Source: Nocardioidaceae bacterium UBA4001 (GTDB taxonomy: Bacteria > Actinomycetota > Actinomycetes > Propionibacteriales > Nocardioidaceae). Taken from it: a stretch of 64,000 nt of DNA. Below, in pieces: positions 49,096-56,859 of the stretch. The position numbers were made by a program, and so were the translations under genes. The first letter of the stretch is position 1, and each line of letters opens with the position of its first letter. The stretch covers positions 54,792 to 118,791 of the forward strand of contig DGBP01000022.1 of NCBI GenBank assembly GCA_002384855.1, read 5' to 3'. The notes beneath the pieces are model-generated. The model was not told the origin of the DNA. It did no database searches and saw only the letters and a program-made list of their open reading frames with translations.

Positions 49096-49797
49096 ATGCC
49101 GAGACCCTCCGTGAACCCCCAGGAGACCGCGGCGACCGCGGGCGGCGCCGGACTGGCAGGGCTGACCCGCCTGGTCGCCGCGCTGCGTCCCGCTGCCAAG
49201 CCCCTGCATCCGCGTGGTGACCTGGTCACCGGCCGGCTCACCCGCCGAGGCCTGGCCGTACCGGTCGGGGTGCTGTGGCTCGACGAGCCCGGCGTCGACG
49301 ACGTGCTGGTCCGCCGTTCGCGGGCGGTAGGCCTGCCCGAGGGGTTCCCGGACATCCACGGGCTGGCGGTCCGGGTGCCGCTCGCCGGTGGGGGACATGG
49401 CGACCTCCTGCTCGCCATGACCGGCAGCGGAAGGCTCAGCCGCTTCGTGCTGACGGTCGGGCGTACGCCGTACTCCCGGCCGCTCACGACCCTGCTGCCG
49501 TACCGCACGCCCGCCGGTCCGCGGCTGATCCGTGCCGTGGCCTGTGACGCACAGTCCTACCGTCTCGCGGTCGCCGCCCCCGGAGGGGCGTGGCTGGAGC
49601 TCGGTCTGCTCGAGCTTGCCGCCACGAGCGGTCCGGACCCGACCCTCTCCTTCGACCCTGTGCGTCACCCGATCCCCGGCCTGGAGACCTACGAGTGGGT
49701 ACGCCGGCTTCGGGAGCCCGCGTACGCGACGGCCCGACGCTCCCGTCACCAGGACGACGAACGGGCCGCCCCCGGCATTGGGACGGCCCGGTCGTAG
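49096..49797 (+). CDS. Hypothetical actinobacterial protein, unrecognised fold
   Basis: A 233-residue protein. Central segments are DLVTGRLTRRGLAVPVGVLWLDEPG, RAVGLPEGFPDIHGLAVRVPLAG, DLLLAMTGSGRLSRFVLTVGR and RTPAGPRLI. FPDIHGLAVRVP is reminiscent of catalase-like proteins, but the haem residues are not visible, so I leave it unassigned. The ATG at 49096 is the first plausible start; the frame is open further upstream. The stop at 49795-49797 lies at the edge of a terminator-like hairpin. Confidence 0.6.
   Translation: MPRPSVNPQETAATAGGAGLAGLTRLVAALRPAAKPLHPRGDLVTGRLTRRGLAVPVGVLWLDEPGVDDVLVRRSRAVGLPEGFPDIHGLAVRVPLAGGGHGDLLLAMTGSGRLSRFVLTVGRTPYSRPLTTLLPYRTPAGPRLIRAVACDAQSYRLAVAAPGGAWLELGLLELAATSGPDPTLSFDPVRHPIPGLETYEWVRRLREPAYATARRSRHQDDERAAPGIGTARS
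49757..49795. terminator. Hairpin overlapping the 3' end of the hypothetical gene
   Basis: ACGAACGGGCCG and CGGCCCGGTCGT are complementary with one mismatch around a 15-nt loop. The structure spans the last codons of the rightward gene and precedes the stop of the leftward DUF6104 gene, so it could end transcripts from both sides. Confidence 0.65.
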
Positions 49798-49813
49798 CAG
49801 GCTCTCGGACCGC

Positions 49814-49990
49814 TCAGTCGTCGGGATCGTCGAGGCGGGCCAACCAGGTGGCGAGCCGCTCGACGGCGGTCTCGAACTCCGGGTGGATGTCGGTGAACTC
49901 CTGGAGGCGGTCGGCGAGCCACGCCAGGGTGACCTCCTCGTCACCCCGTCGCTTCTCGAGCTCCTCGAGGCCGCGGTCGGTGAAGTACAT
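49814..49990 (-). CDS. DUF6104-family small protein
   Basis: A 58-residue acidic helical protein: MYFTDRGLEELEKRRGDEEV, then VERLATWLARLDDPDD. This matches DUF6104, common beside the 2-oxoglutarate decarboxylase gene in actinobacteria. The ATG lies 12 bases after the kgd stop with GGGGCG between, so it is cotranscribed with kgd and may modulate it or the E1/E2 complex; that role is a guess. Confidence 0.85.
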   Translation of the reverse strand: MYFTDRGLEELEKRRGDEEVTLAWLADRLQEFTDIHPEFETAVERLATWLARLDDPDD

Positions 49991-50002
49991 CGTGCGCCCC
50001 GA

Positions 50003-53000
50003 TCAGGAGAACGCCTGCTGGAGCAGTGCCTTCTGCTCCTCGACGTGCCGGGAGTGCTGACCGACCGACGGCGAGGACGACTCGGGTCGTGACACCCGGT
50101 AGAACGGGACGCCGTCCAGCTCGGAGGAGAGGTGCAGTGCCATGTGCGGCCAGGGGCCCATGTTGGCGGGCTCGTCCTGCACCCAGCGCACCTCCTGGAG
50201 GTGGGGGAACCGGGCCAGCTCGGCCTTGATCTCCTCGACCGGGCGGGGGTAGAGCTGCTCCACCCGCAGGATCGCGGTCCGGTCGTCCTCGCGCTTCTTC
50301 CGCTCCGCCATGAGGTCCCAGGTGATCCGACCGCTGCAGAGCAGGACCCGCTCCACCTTGGCCGGGTCCGCGACGTCGTCGCCGATGACCGGACGGAACG
50401 TGCCGTGGGTGAAGTCCGCCGGGGTGGACATGGCCTCCTTGCGGCGGAGCATCGACTTCGGCGTGAAGATGATCAGCGGCCGGTGGTCCTCGCCCAACGA
50501 GTGGCGGCGCAGCATGTGGAAGTGGCTGGCGGCCGACGACGGCTGGGCGACAGTGAAGGCCTCGTCGGCCGCCATCGTCAAGAACCGCTCGATCCGGGCC
50601 GACGAGTGGTCGGGACCCTGGCCCTCGTAGCCGTGCGGCAGGAGCAGGACCACGCCCGACTGCTGACGCCACTTGGTCTCCGCGGAGGAGATGAACTCGT
50701 CGATCACGGTCTGCGCGCCGTTGACGAAGTCGCCGAACTGCGCCTCCCAGAGCACGAGCGCCTCGGGACGCGCCACCGAGTAGCCGTACTCGAAACCGAG
50801 CGCGGCGTACTCCGACAACAGCGAGTCGTAGACGTAGAACTGTGCCTGGTCCTCGGCGAGGTTGGACAGCGGCGTCCACTCGTCGGCGTTGCGCCGGTCG
50901 ATGATCGTGGCGAACCGCTGGGCGAACGTGCCGCGGCGGGAGTCCTGGCCGGCGAGGCGGACCGGGCGCCCGTCGAGGAGCAGCGAGCCGAAGGCGAGGA
51001 TCTCGCCGGTCGCCCAGTCGATCGGGCCCTCGGTGATCGCGGCGGCACGCCGCTGCAGCTGGGGCAGCACCTTCGGATGCACCACGAAGCCGTCGGGCGT
51101 GTTGACGTGGGCGTCGGCGATGCGCTTGAGGACCTCCTGGCTGATCGCCGTGGTGGCCTCCTCTATGCCGACCTTCTCCGGGTAGTCCGGGACGGTCGTC
51201 CACTCCGAGGGCGTGCTGGTCGCCTCGCGCACCTCGGTGAAGACCCGCTCGAGCTGCTGCTGGTAGTCGCGCAGCACCTGCTCTGCCTCTTCCAGCGTGA
51301 TGTCGCCACGGCCGATCAGGGACTCGGTGTAGAGCTTGCGCACCGAGCGCTTCTGCTCGATCAGGTCGTACATCAGCGGCTGGGTGTACGACGGGTCGTC
51401 GCCCTCGTTGTGACCGCGACGGCGGTAGCAGACGAGGTCGACGACGACGTCCTTCTTGAACGCCTGGCGGTACTCGAAGGCCAGTCGGGCCACCCGGATG
51501 CACGCCTCGGGGTCGTCGCCGTTGACGTGGAAGATCGGTGCCTGGACCATCCGCGCCACGTCGGTGGAGTACAACGAGGAGCGAGACGATGCCGGTGAGG
51601 TCGTGAAGCCGACCTGGTTGTTGACGACCACGTGGACGGTGCCGCCGGTGCGGTAGCCGCGCAGCTGGGAGAGGTTGAGGGTCTCCGCCACGACGCCCTG
51701 GCCGGCGAAGGCTGCGTCGCCGTGCAGCAGCAACGGCAGCACCGGGAACTCCGCACCGCGGTTCAGCATGTCCTGCTTCGCTCGCGCGATGCCCTCGACG
51801 ACCGGGTTGACCGCCTCGAGGTGGGAGGGGTTGGCGGCGACCGAGACCTTGATCTTGGCTCCGTTGCCGGAGGTGAACTCGCCGTCGGCGCCGAGGTGGT
51901 ACTTCACGTCGCCGGAGCCCTGAACGGTGCGGGGGTCGATGTTGCCCTCGAACTCGCGGAAGAGCTGGCTGTAGCTCTTGCCGACGATGTTCGCGAGCAC
52001 GTTGAGGCGGCCGCGGTGGGCCATGCCGATGGTGACCTCGTCGAGCTGCTGCTCGGCCGCGGCCTCGCAGATCTCGTCGACGAGCGGGATGGTGGTCTCC
52101 GCGCCTTCGAGGCTGAACCGCTTCTGGCCGACGAACTTGGTCTGCAGGAAGGTCTCGAACGCCTCGGCCTGGTTCAGCTTGAGCAGGATCCGCAGCTGCT
52201 CCTCACGGGGCGGCTTGACATGCGGCTGCTCGACGCGCTGCTGGATCCAGCGCCGCTGCTCGGGGTCCTGGATGTGCATGTACTCGATGCCGACGGTGCG
52301 GCAGTAGGAGTCCCGCAGGATGCCGAGGATGTCGCGCAGCTTCATGAACCGCCGGCCGGTGCCGCCGAAGGAGCCGGTCGCGAACTCGCGGTCGAGGTCC
52401 CACAGCGTGAGGCCGTGGGTCTCCACCTCCAGGTCGGGGTGGCTGCGCTGCTGGTACTCCAGCGGGTCGGTGTCGGCCATGATGTGGCCGCGGACCCGGT
52501 AGGCGTGGATCAGCTCGAGGACGCGCGCCTGCTTGCTGATCTCGTCGTCGTGGCTGGTGGAGATGTCGCTGGCCCAGCGGATCGGCTCGTAGGGGATGCG
52601 CAGGGCACGGAAGATCTCGTCGTAGAAGCCCTCCTCGCCGAGCAGGAGAGCGTGGATGCGGCGCAGGAAGTCGCCGGACTGCGCACCCTGGATCACGCGG
52701 TGGTCGTAGGTCGAGGTCAGGGTCATGACCTTGCTGACCGCGTTGCGGACCAACGTCTCCTCGGAGGCTCCCTGGAACGCCGGGGGGTACTCCATCGCGC
52801 CGACGCCGATGATCGTGCCCTGACCCTTCATCAGGCGGGGCACGGAGTGGTTGGTGCCGATGGTGCCGGGGTTGGTCAGGCTGATCGTCGTCCCCTGGAA
52901 GTCGGCGACGGTCAGCTTGTTGTTGCGTGCCTTGCGGACGACGTCCTCGTAGGCGGTCCAGAACGACGCGAAGTCCATCGTCTCGGCGGCCTTGATCGAC

Positions 53001-53782
53001 GGCACGAGCAGCTGCCGCGTGCCGTCGGGCTTCTGCATGTCGATGGCGAGGCCGAGGTTGATGTGCGCGGGGGTGATCAGGTTCGGCTTGCCGTCGACGA
53101 CGTCGAAGCCGTTGTTCATCTCCGGCATCGCCTTGAGCGCCTTGACCAAGGCGTAGCCGATGATGTGGGTGAACGACACCTTGCCGCCGCGGGCCCGCGC
53201 GAGGTGGTTGTTGATCACGGTGCGGTTGTCCCAGAGCAGCTTGACCGGGACCGAGCGGACGCTGGTGGCGGTCGGCACGCTCAGGGAGGCGTCCATGTTC
53301 GCCGCGGTGCGGGCCGGGGCGCCGCGCAGGATGGTCAGCTGGGGCTCGTCCTTGGCCTCGGCCTTCGCTGCCGGCTCCGCCTCCTTGGGGGTCGGCGGCG
53401 CGGTCTTCGGAGCGGCCTTCGCCGGCGTGGTGTCGGCGCGGGGGTTCGCCGAGGCGGCGGACTTCACCTGCGGCGCCGGGGCCGGCTTCTCCGCCGGCTT
53501 GGGGGAGGGCTTGGCGGCCGCGGCGGGCTTGTCCGTCGGATGCGCAGCCTTCTCCGGAGTCTTCTCGGAGGTCTTCGGCTGCTCGGAGACCTTCGCGCCG
53601 TTGGGGCCGGAGGGCTTCCCCGAGCCGTGCTCACCCGGCGTGTAGTTCTCGAAGAAGGCCCACCAGGCCTTGTCCACGCTGGAGGGGTCCTGCTGGTACC
53701 TCTCGAACATCTCGTCCACGAGCCACTCGTTGGCTCCGAACGACGAGGGTTCGACGGGGCTGGACTGGGAAGACTCGGCCAC
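50003..53782 (-). CDS. kgd: Multifunctional 2-oxoglutarate decarboxylase/dehydrogenase E1-E2 (Kgd/SucA type)
   Basis: A 1259-residue fusion typical of actinobacteria. An N-terminal E1 arm (FGANEWLVDEMFERYQQDPS, about 15-45), a Pro/Ala/Lys-rich linker to about residue 145, an E2-type succinyltransferase domain (about 160-385; YDHRVIQGAQSGDFL with the catalytic His near 360), then the thiamine diphosphate E1 domain (about 400-1259) with MAHRGRLNVLANI, GDAAFAGQGVVAETLNLSQL and VVVNNQVGFTT. It makes succinyl-CoA or succinic semialdehyde in the TCA cycle. The lipoyl domain is supplied in trans by another E2. DUF6104 follows. Confidence 0.96.
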   Translation of the reverse strand: MAESSQSSPVEPSSFGANEWLVDEMFERYQQDPSSVDKAWWAFFENYTPGEHGSGKPSGPNGAKVSEQPKTSEKTPEKAAHPTDKPAAAAKPSPKPAEKPAPAPQVKSAASANPRADTTPAKAAPKTAPPTPKEAEPAAKAEAKDEPQLTILRGAPARTAANMDASLSVPTATSVRSVPVKLLWDNRTVINNHLARARGGKVSFTHIIGYALVKALKAMPEMNNGFDVVDGKPNLITPAHINLGLAIDMQKPDGTRQLLVPSIKAAETMDFASFWTAYEDVVRKARNNKLTVADFQGTTISLTNPGTIGTNHSVPRLMKGQGTIIGVGAMEYPPAFQGASEETLVRNAVSKVMTLTSTYDHRVIQGAQSGDFLRRIHALLLGEEGFYDEIFRALRIPYEPIRWASDISTSHDDEISKQARVLELIHAYRVRGHIMADTDPLEYQQRSHPDLEVETHGLTLWDLDREFATGSFGGTGRRFMKLRDILGILRDSYCRTVGIEYMHIQDPEQRRWIQQRVEQPHVKPPREEQLRILLKLNQAEAFETFLQTKFVGQKRFSLEGAETTIPLVDEICEAAAEQQLDEVTIGMAHRGRLNVLANIVGKSYSQLFREFEGNIDPRTVQGSGDVKYHLGADGEFTSGNGAKIKVSVAANPSHLEAVNPVVEGIARAKQDMLNRGAEFPVLPLLLHGDAAFAGQGVVAETLNLSQLRGYRTGGTVHVVVNNQVGFTTSPASSRSSLYSTDVARMVQAPIFHVNGDDPEACIRVARLAFEYRQAFKKDVVVDLVCYRRRGHNEGDDPSYTQPLMYDLIEQKRSVRKLYTESLIGRGDITLEEAEQVLRDYQQQLERVFTEVREATSTPSEWTTVPDYPEKVGIEEATTAISQEVLKRIADAHVNTPDGFVVHPKVLPQLQRRAAAITEGPIDWATGEILAFGSLLLDGRPVRLAGQDSRRGTFAQRFATIIDRRNADEWTPLSNLAEDQAQFYVYDSLLSEYAALGFEYGYSVARPEALVLWEAQFGDFVNGAQTVIDEFISSAETKWRQQSGVVLLLPHGYEGQGPDHSSARIERFLTMAADEAFTVAQPSSAASHFHMLRRHSLGEDHRPLIIFTPKSMLRRKEAMSTPADFTHGTFRPVIGDDVADPAKVERVLLCSGRITWDLMAERKKREDDRTAILRVEQLYPRPVEEIKAELARFPHLQEVRWVQDEPANMGPWPHMALHLSSELDGVPFYRVSRPESSSPSVGQHSRHVEEQKALLQQAFS

Positions 53783-53935
53783 GGCCTGAATCGCCTCTTC
53801 CGGTGCGTCTCATAGGGTGTGTGATCGGCTACCAGGCTAGACCGTGGGGGCGACCTCACACACCCCGGACCGCCAGATGACCACGCGGTGTATCCAGACT
53901 CACGCAGGACCGACCAGGAGGGAGCGTCCCAAGAC

Positions 53936-54580
53936 GTGACCGACCCCGCAGCTCGTGACCGTGCAGACCTACGACGGGGCGTGTCGGTGCTGCTGGCCGG
54001 TGCCCTGCTGATGGCCGTGAGCGGCTGCACCGGGAGCGTCGACGAGCCCGCACCCCTCCCGGAACGATCCGTCGGCTCGGCCGCCACTCTGGAGGCCAAG
54101 CCGGTGCCTCTCGACATCGAGGTCGAGCAGACCATCGGCCCGCGGATGACGCCGGCCGAACGCCGGCAGCTGAGGGACAACGTCGGCCGGGTGGTCTCCG
54201 GCTACCTCGACGCGGCGTACTTCGGCGACTACCCGCGGGCGAGCTTCGGTGCGGCCTTCGACCGGTTCTCCCGGGGCGCCGCCCGCCGGGCGAGGTCCGA
54301 CCGTGAGCTGCTGACCAACGCCTCGGTCGGCCGTGAGACCGAGTCGGTCACCCCCCGGAAGCAGCAGGTCCGGCTGTTCGTGCTCCGCGACCGGCGAGGA
54401 ACGCCGGGGCTGACCGCTCGGATCAGGGTCGTCTTCCTCCAGGAGCGAGCCGAGGGCAACGACCGACGGGTCCTGGTCACGGGGCGGCTCCTCATGGACC
54501 GCGCCGACGACGGCCGGTGGCAGGTCTTCGGCTACGACCTCGCCCGATCAGACGTCCCCGCCGGCAAGGGAGGCCAGTGA
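53936..54580 (+). CDS. Lipoprotein of unknown function, partner of the LCP gene
   Basis: A 214-residue exported protein. VLLAGALLMAVSGC is a lipoprotein signal with lipidated Cys. The mature part has a helical GPRMTPAERRQLRDNVGRVVSGYLDAAYFGDYPR and a beta-rich C-terminal half, resembling nuclear-transport-factor-like domains. The GTG at 53936 follows AGGAGGGAG; the frame is open upstream to 53888. Its stop overlaps the LCP start (TGATG), so the two act together, probably in wall assembly. Confidence 0.78.
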   Translation: MTDPAARDRADLRRGVSVLLAGALLMAVSGCTGSVDEPAPLPERSVGSAATLEAKPVPLDIEVEQTIGPRMTPAERRQLRDNVGRVVSGYLDAAYFGDYPRASFGAAFDRFSRGAARRARSDRELLTNASVGRETESVTPRKQQVRLFVLRDRRGTPGLTARIRVVFLQERAEGNDRRVLVTGRLLMDRADDGRWQVFGYDLARSDVPAGKGGQ

Positions 54581-55524
54581 TGTCCCGGAAGCTGTCTCGA
54601 CGACCCGTCACCCCCCGGGCCGGTCGCTTGAGGCGGCTGCGCCGCCTCGCGCCGCTGGCCCTGGTGCTCGCGGTCACCGCGCTCGTCGTACCCCCCGCCG
54701 CCGTGCGGGAGGCCCCTGCCCAGCTGGTGAAGGTGGAGACCGCCCACGAGGTCGACGCACGTGAGGTCGTGTGGGTGCTCATGCTCGGCTCGGACGCACG
54801 CCCGGGGCAGGCCGTGCTGCGCAGCCGAGCCGACGCCATCCAGCTCGTGGGCATCAACACCCGCACCGGGGCCGGGACCGCGATCGGCATCCCACGTGAC
54901 TCCTACGTCGACGTGCCGGGCCACGGCCGGAACAAGATCAACTCCGCCATGCTCTTCGGCGGGCCGCAGCTCATGGCCCGGGCGGTGGGCACCATGGTGG
55001 GCATCCGGCCGGACTACGTCTTCACGACGAGCTTCTGGGGGTTCTCGAGGATGGTCGACGCCATCGGTGGGATCACCGTCCACTCCAAGTACGCCTTCTC
55101 CGACGTGGTCCGACCGCAGGGCTACAAGGTCGGTGAGAACCGGCTCAACGGCGTGCAGGCGATGGTCTTCGCCCGCATCCGCAAGTCCTTCCCGCGCGGC
55201 GACTTCGACCGCTCGGCGAACCAGCAGCGCACGCTGAAGGGCATCTTGCGGCAGGTGCGCGCCCGCCAGGACCGCCCAGGCTTCATGGAGCGCGGGGTGC
55301 TCGCGGTGATGAACAACCTCGACACCCCGAACGCCCGGCCGGCCGACCTCTACCGGCTCGCGCAGGCGGCGACGCTGGTCGACCCGGCCAAGTTCCGCGG
55401 CTGCGTCGTGGGCGGGCGCACGGGGTACGTCGGTGCAGCGAGCGTGGTCTTCGCCGACATCGGTCAGGCGCGGAGCCTCGCGAGGAGGGTGCGGGGCGAC
55501 GCGAGACTCGAGGGCCGCTGCTGA
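54580..55524 (+). CDS. LytR-CpsA-Psr (LCP) family cell-wall ligase
   Basis: A 314-residue protein with an N-terminal membrane anchor (about residues 20-43, LAPLALVLAVTALVVPPAA) and an extracellular LCP domain: VWVLMLGSDAR, RSRADAIQLVGINTRTGAGTAIGIPRDSYVDVPGHGRNKINSAMLFGG and RLNGVQAMVFARIRKSFPRGDFDRSANQQRTL. The Asp and Arg residues that bind pyrophosphate lipid are present. It attaches glycopolymers to peptidoglycan. Coupled to the lipoprotein gene. Confidence 0.93.
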   Translation: MSRKLSRRPVTPRAGRLRRLRRLAPLALVLAVTALVVPPAAVREAPAQLVKVETAHEVDAREVVWVLMLGSDARPGQAVLRSRADAIQLVGINTRTGAGTAIGIPRDSYVDVPGHGRNKINSAMLFGGPQLMARAVGTMVGIRPDYVFTTSFWGFSRMVDAIGGITVHSKYAFSDVVRPQGYKVGENRLNGVQAMVFARIRKSFPRGDFDRSANQQRTLKGILRQVRARQDRPGFMERGVLAVMNNLDTPNARPADLYRLAQAATLVDPAKFRGCVVGGRTGYVGAASVVFADIGQARSLARRVRGDARLEGRC

Positions 55525-55588
55525 CCGGCGGACCGGTCACGGGAGCGTCTGCGCGGTGGCTCCGGCTGGTGGATGCCGTGCTCGCGGG

Positions 55589-56125
55589 TCAGCCGTAGAA
55601 CCGATCGAGCAGTGGTTGGCCAAGACGCTCGACGATGTTGTTGACCGAGACCCGAGTCAGCTGCTCGGTGAACGCGAGCGGGTCACTGCCCTGCCAACGG
55701 GTACCGTCCGGGTTCTGCCAACCGCCCGGCTGCTTGCCGTCGAGACTCGAGGCGACCACGTCCCGCAGGTCGCGTACCACGGCGATGAGCCTCGACTCGG
55801 GTACCGCCTCGGAGATCAACGGTGCACCAGCCGAGCCTGCCGGTTCCTTGACGATGATCAGGGGGTCTTGCGGGAATCGGGCGGCGGCCGCGGACGTCAC
55901 GAACCCGCGGACCCCGGCGATGAAGACGTGACGCTGCGACTCCGACAAGAGGTGCTCGCCACTCGGCCGCCAGCCCTCCCTGTCCACGAAGGCGGCCAGC
56001 ATTCGCCCGATTCTGGGCTCAGCCCACTTCCGGGCGCCCAGGGAGCCGCTGAGCAGCTGCATGAGCCACGTGGTCCCGCTGCGTCCCGATGAGAAGATCC
56101 GCAGCAGCTCTGGTCCTGGATGCAT
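55589..56125 (-). CDS. Sulfotransferase-family protein, short
   Basis: A 178-residue protein that looks like the N-terminal two thirds of a PAPS-dependent sulfotransferase. LLRIFSSGRSGTTWLMQLLSG is the 5'-phosphosulfate loop and ESRLIAVVRDLRDVVASSL the 3'-phosphate region. The family is usually 250 residues or more; here the chain stops at RLGQPLLDRFYG before the third conserved block. It may be truncated or a minimal form. The start at 56125 is preferred over a GTG at 56146. It lies between the LCP gene and a tRNA gene. Confidence 0.75.
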   Translation of the reverse strand: MHPGPELLRIFSSGRSGTTWLMQLLSGSLGARKWAEPRIGRMLAAFVDREGWRPSGEHLLSESQRHVFIAGVRGFVTSAAAARFPQDPLIIVKEPAGSAGAPLISEAVPESRLIAVVRDLRDVVASSLDGKQPGGWQNPDGTRWQGSDPLAFTEQLTRVSVNNIVERLGQPLLDRFYG

Positions 56126-56233
56126 GGACGCGCACTTACAAGCCACGAGCTCGCCGATCGGGCAGGAATACCCGGAGTCCGAAGACGCGCACAGGCCGGT
56201 TGCTGAGCGTCCGGCCGAGCGCCCGAGAACATG

Positions 56234-56273
56234 CGATGTCGCGGACAGGTGTGAACCGTCTGCCGCGACATCG
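56234..56273 (-). terminator. Terminator hairpin after tRNA-Arg
   Basis: CGATGTCGCGG and CCGCGACATCG form a perfect 11-bp stem, with a further CAG/CTG near the loop, starting six bases beyond the tRNA 3' end on the transcribed strand. Confidence 0.8.
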
Positions 56274-56278
56274 ACCGG

Positions 56279-56350
56279 CGCCCCCGGTAGGATTCGAACC
56301 TACGCTCCCGCCTCCGGAGGGCGGTGCTCTATCCCCTGAGCTACGGGGGC
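56279..56350 (-). tRNA. tRNA-Arg (anticodon CCG)
   Basis: A 72-nt cloverleaf on the minus strand: acceptor GCCCCCG/CGGGGGC, D arm GCTC..GAGC, anticodon stem CCGCC/GGCGG with loop CTCCGGA (anticodon CCG, reading CGG), T arm GTAGG TTCGAAT CCTAC. The CCA end is not encoded (the sequence runs GCCG). It is 26 bp from the response-regulator gene and 510 bp from argS, which charges it. Confidence 0.96.
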
Positions 56351-56375
56351 TCATGGGCTGCGCGGACGAGCGTAC

Positions 56376-56816
56376 ATGACCAGGCCGGGTGCCAGAGATC
56401 GGGGGCAGCGCGAGATGGCAGCAGGCGCCGGCCTCCGTGCACTGGTCGTCGACGACTCGTCGGTGATCAGGGAGCTGATCGCGGTGAACCTCCAGCTCGA
56501 GGGCTTCGAGGTGACCACCGCGGGTGACGGGGAGAGTGCGCTGCAGCTGGCCGTCGAGCTCATGCCCGACGTGATCACGCTGGACGTGATGATGCCGCGG
56601 ATGGGCGGTTTCGAGGCCGTCGAGCACCTGCGTCACGACGGACGGACCGCGCACATCCCCGTCGTGATGGTGACCGGGCGCGCGCAGGCTGCCGACCTCG
56701 CCCGCGGTGAGTCGGTCGGCGTGGAGGCCTACCTGACGAAACCGTTCGAGCCGGCCGAGCTCGTCGAGGTCGTCACGAGACTCGCACGTCGGGGGTGCGA
56801 GGCGGCCGACCACTGA
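56376..56816 (+). CDS. Stand-alone CheY-like response regulator
   Basis: A 146-residue single receiver domain: RALVVDDSSVIRELI (acidic pocket), ITLDVMMPRMGGFEAVEHL with phospho-acceptor Asp (about 70), PVVMVTGRAQAAD (Thr) and GVEAYLTKPFEPAELVEVV (Lys). No output domain follows, so it signals by protein interaction. An ATG at 56415 gives a shorter 133-residue form starting just before the fold. No kinase partner is adjacent. Confidence 0.88.
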   Translation: MTRPGARDRGQREMAAGAGLRALVVDDSSVIRELIAVNLQLEGFEVTTAGDGESALQLAVELMPDVITLDVMMPRMGGFEAVEHLRHDGRTAHIPVVMVTGRAQAADLARGESVGVEAYLTKPFEPAELVEVVTRLARRGCEAADH

Positions 56817-56847
56817 TATCGAGGTCAGAGGGCCCTCGTCGCGCCGA

Positions 56848-56853
56848 TACCCT
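56848..56853 (+). promoter_or_regulatory. Putative leaderless -10 box (TACCCT) for argS
   Basis: TACCCT is six bases before the GTG at 56860. No ribosome site is present. Confidence 0.5.
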
Positions 56854-56859
56854 TGACCG

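Noticed and set aside
55525..56350. Integrated element at tRNA-Arg
   Set aside because: No integrase, no direct repeat of the tRNA 3' end and no phage genes are visible; only one short gene separates the tRNA from the LCP gene.
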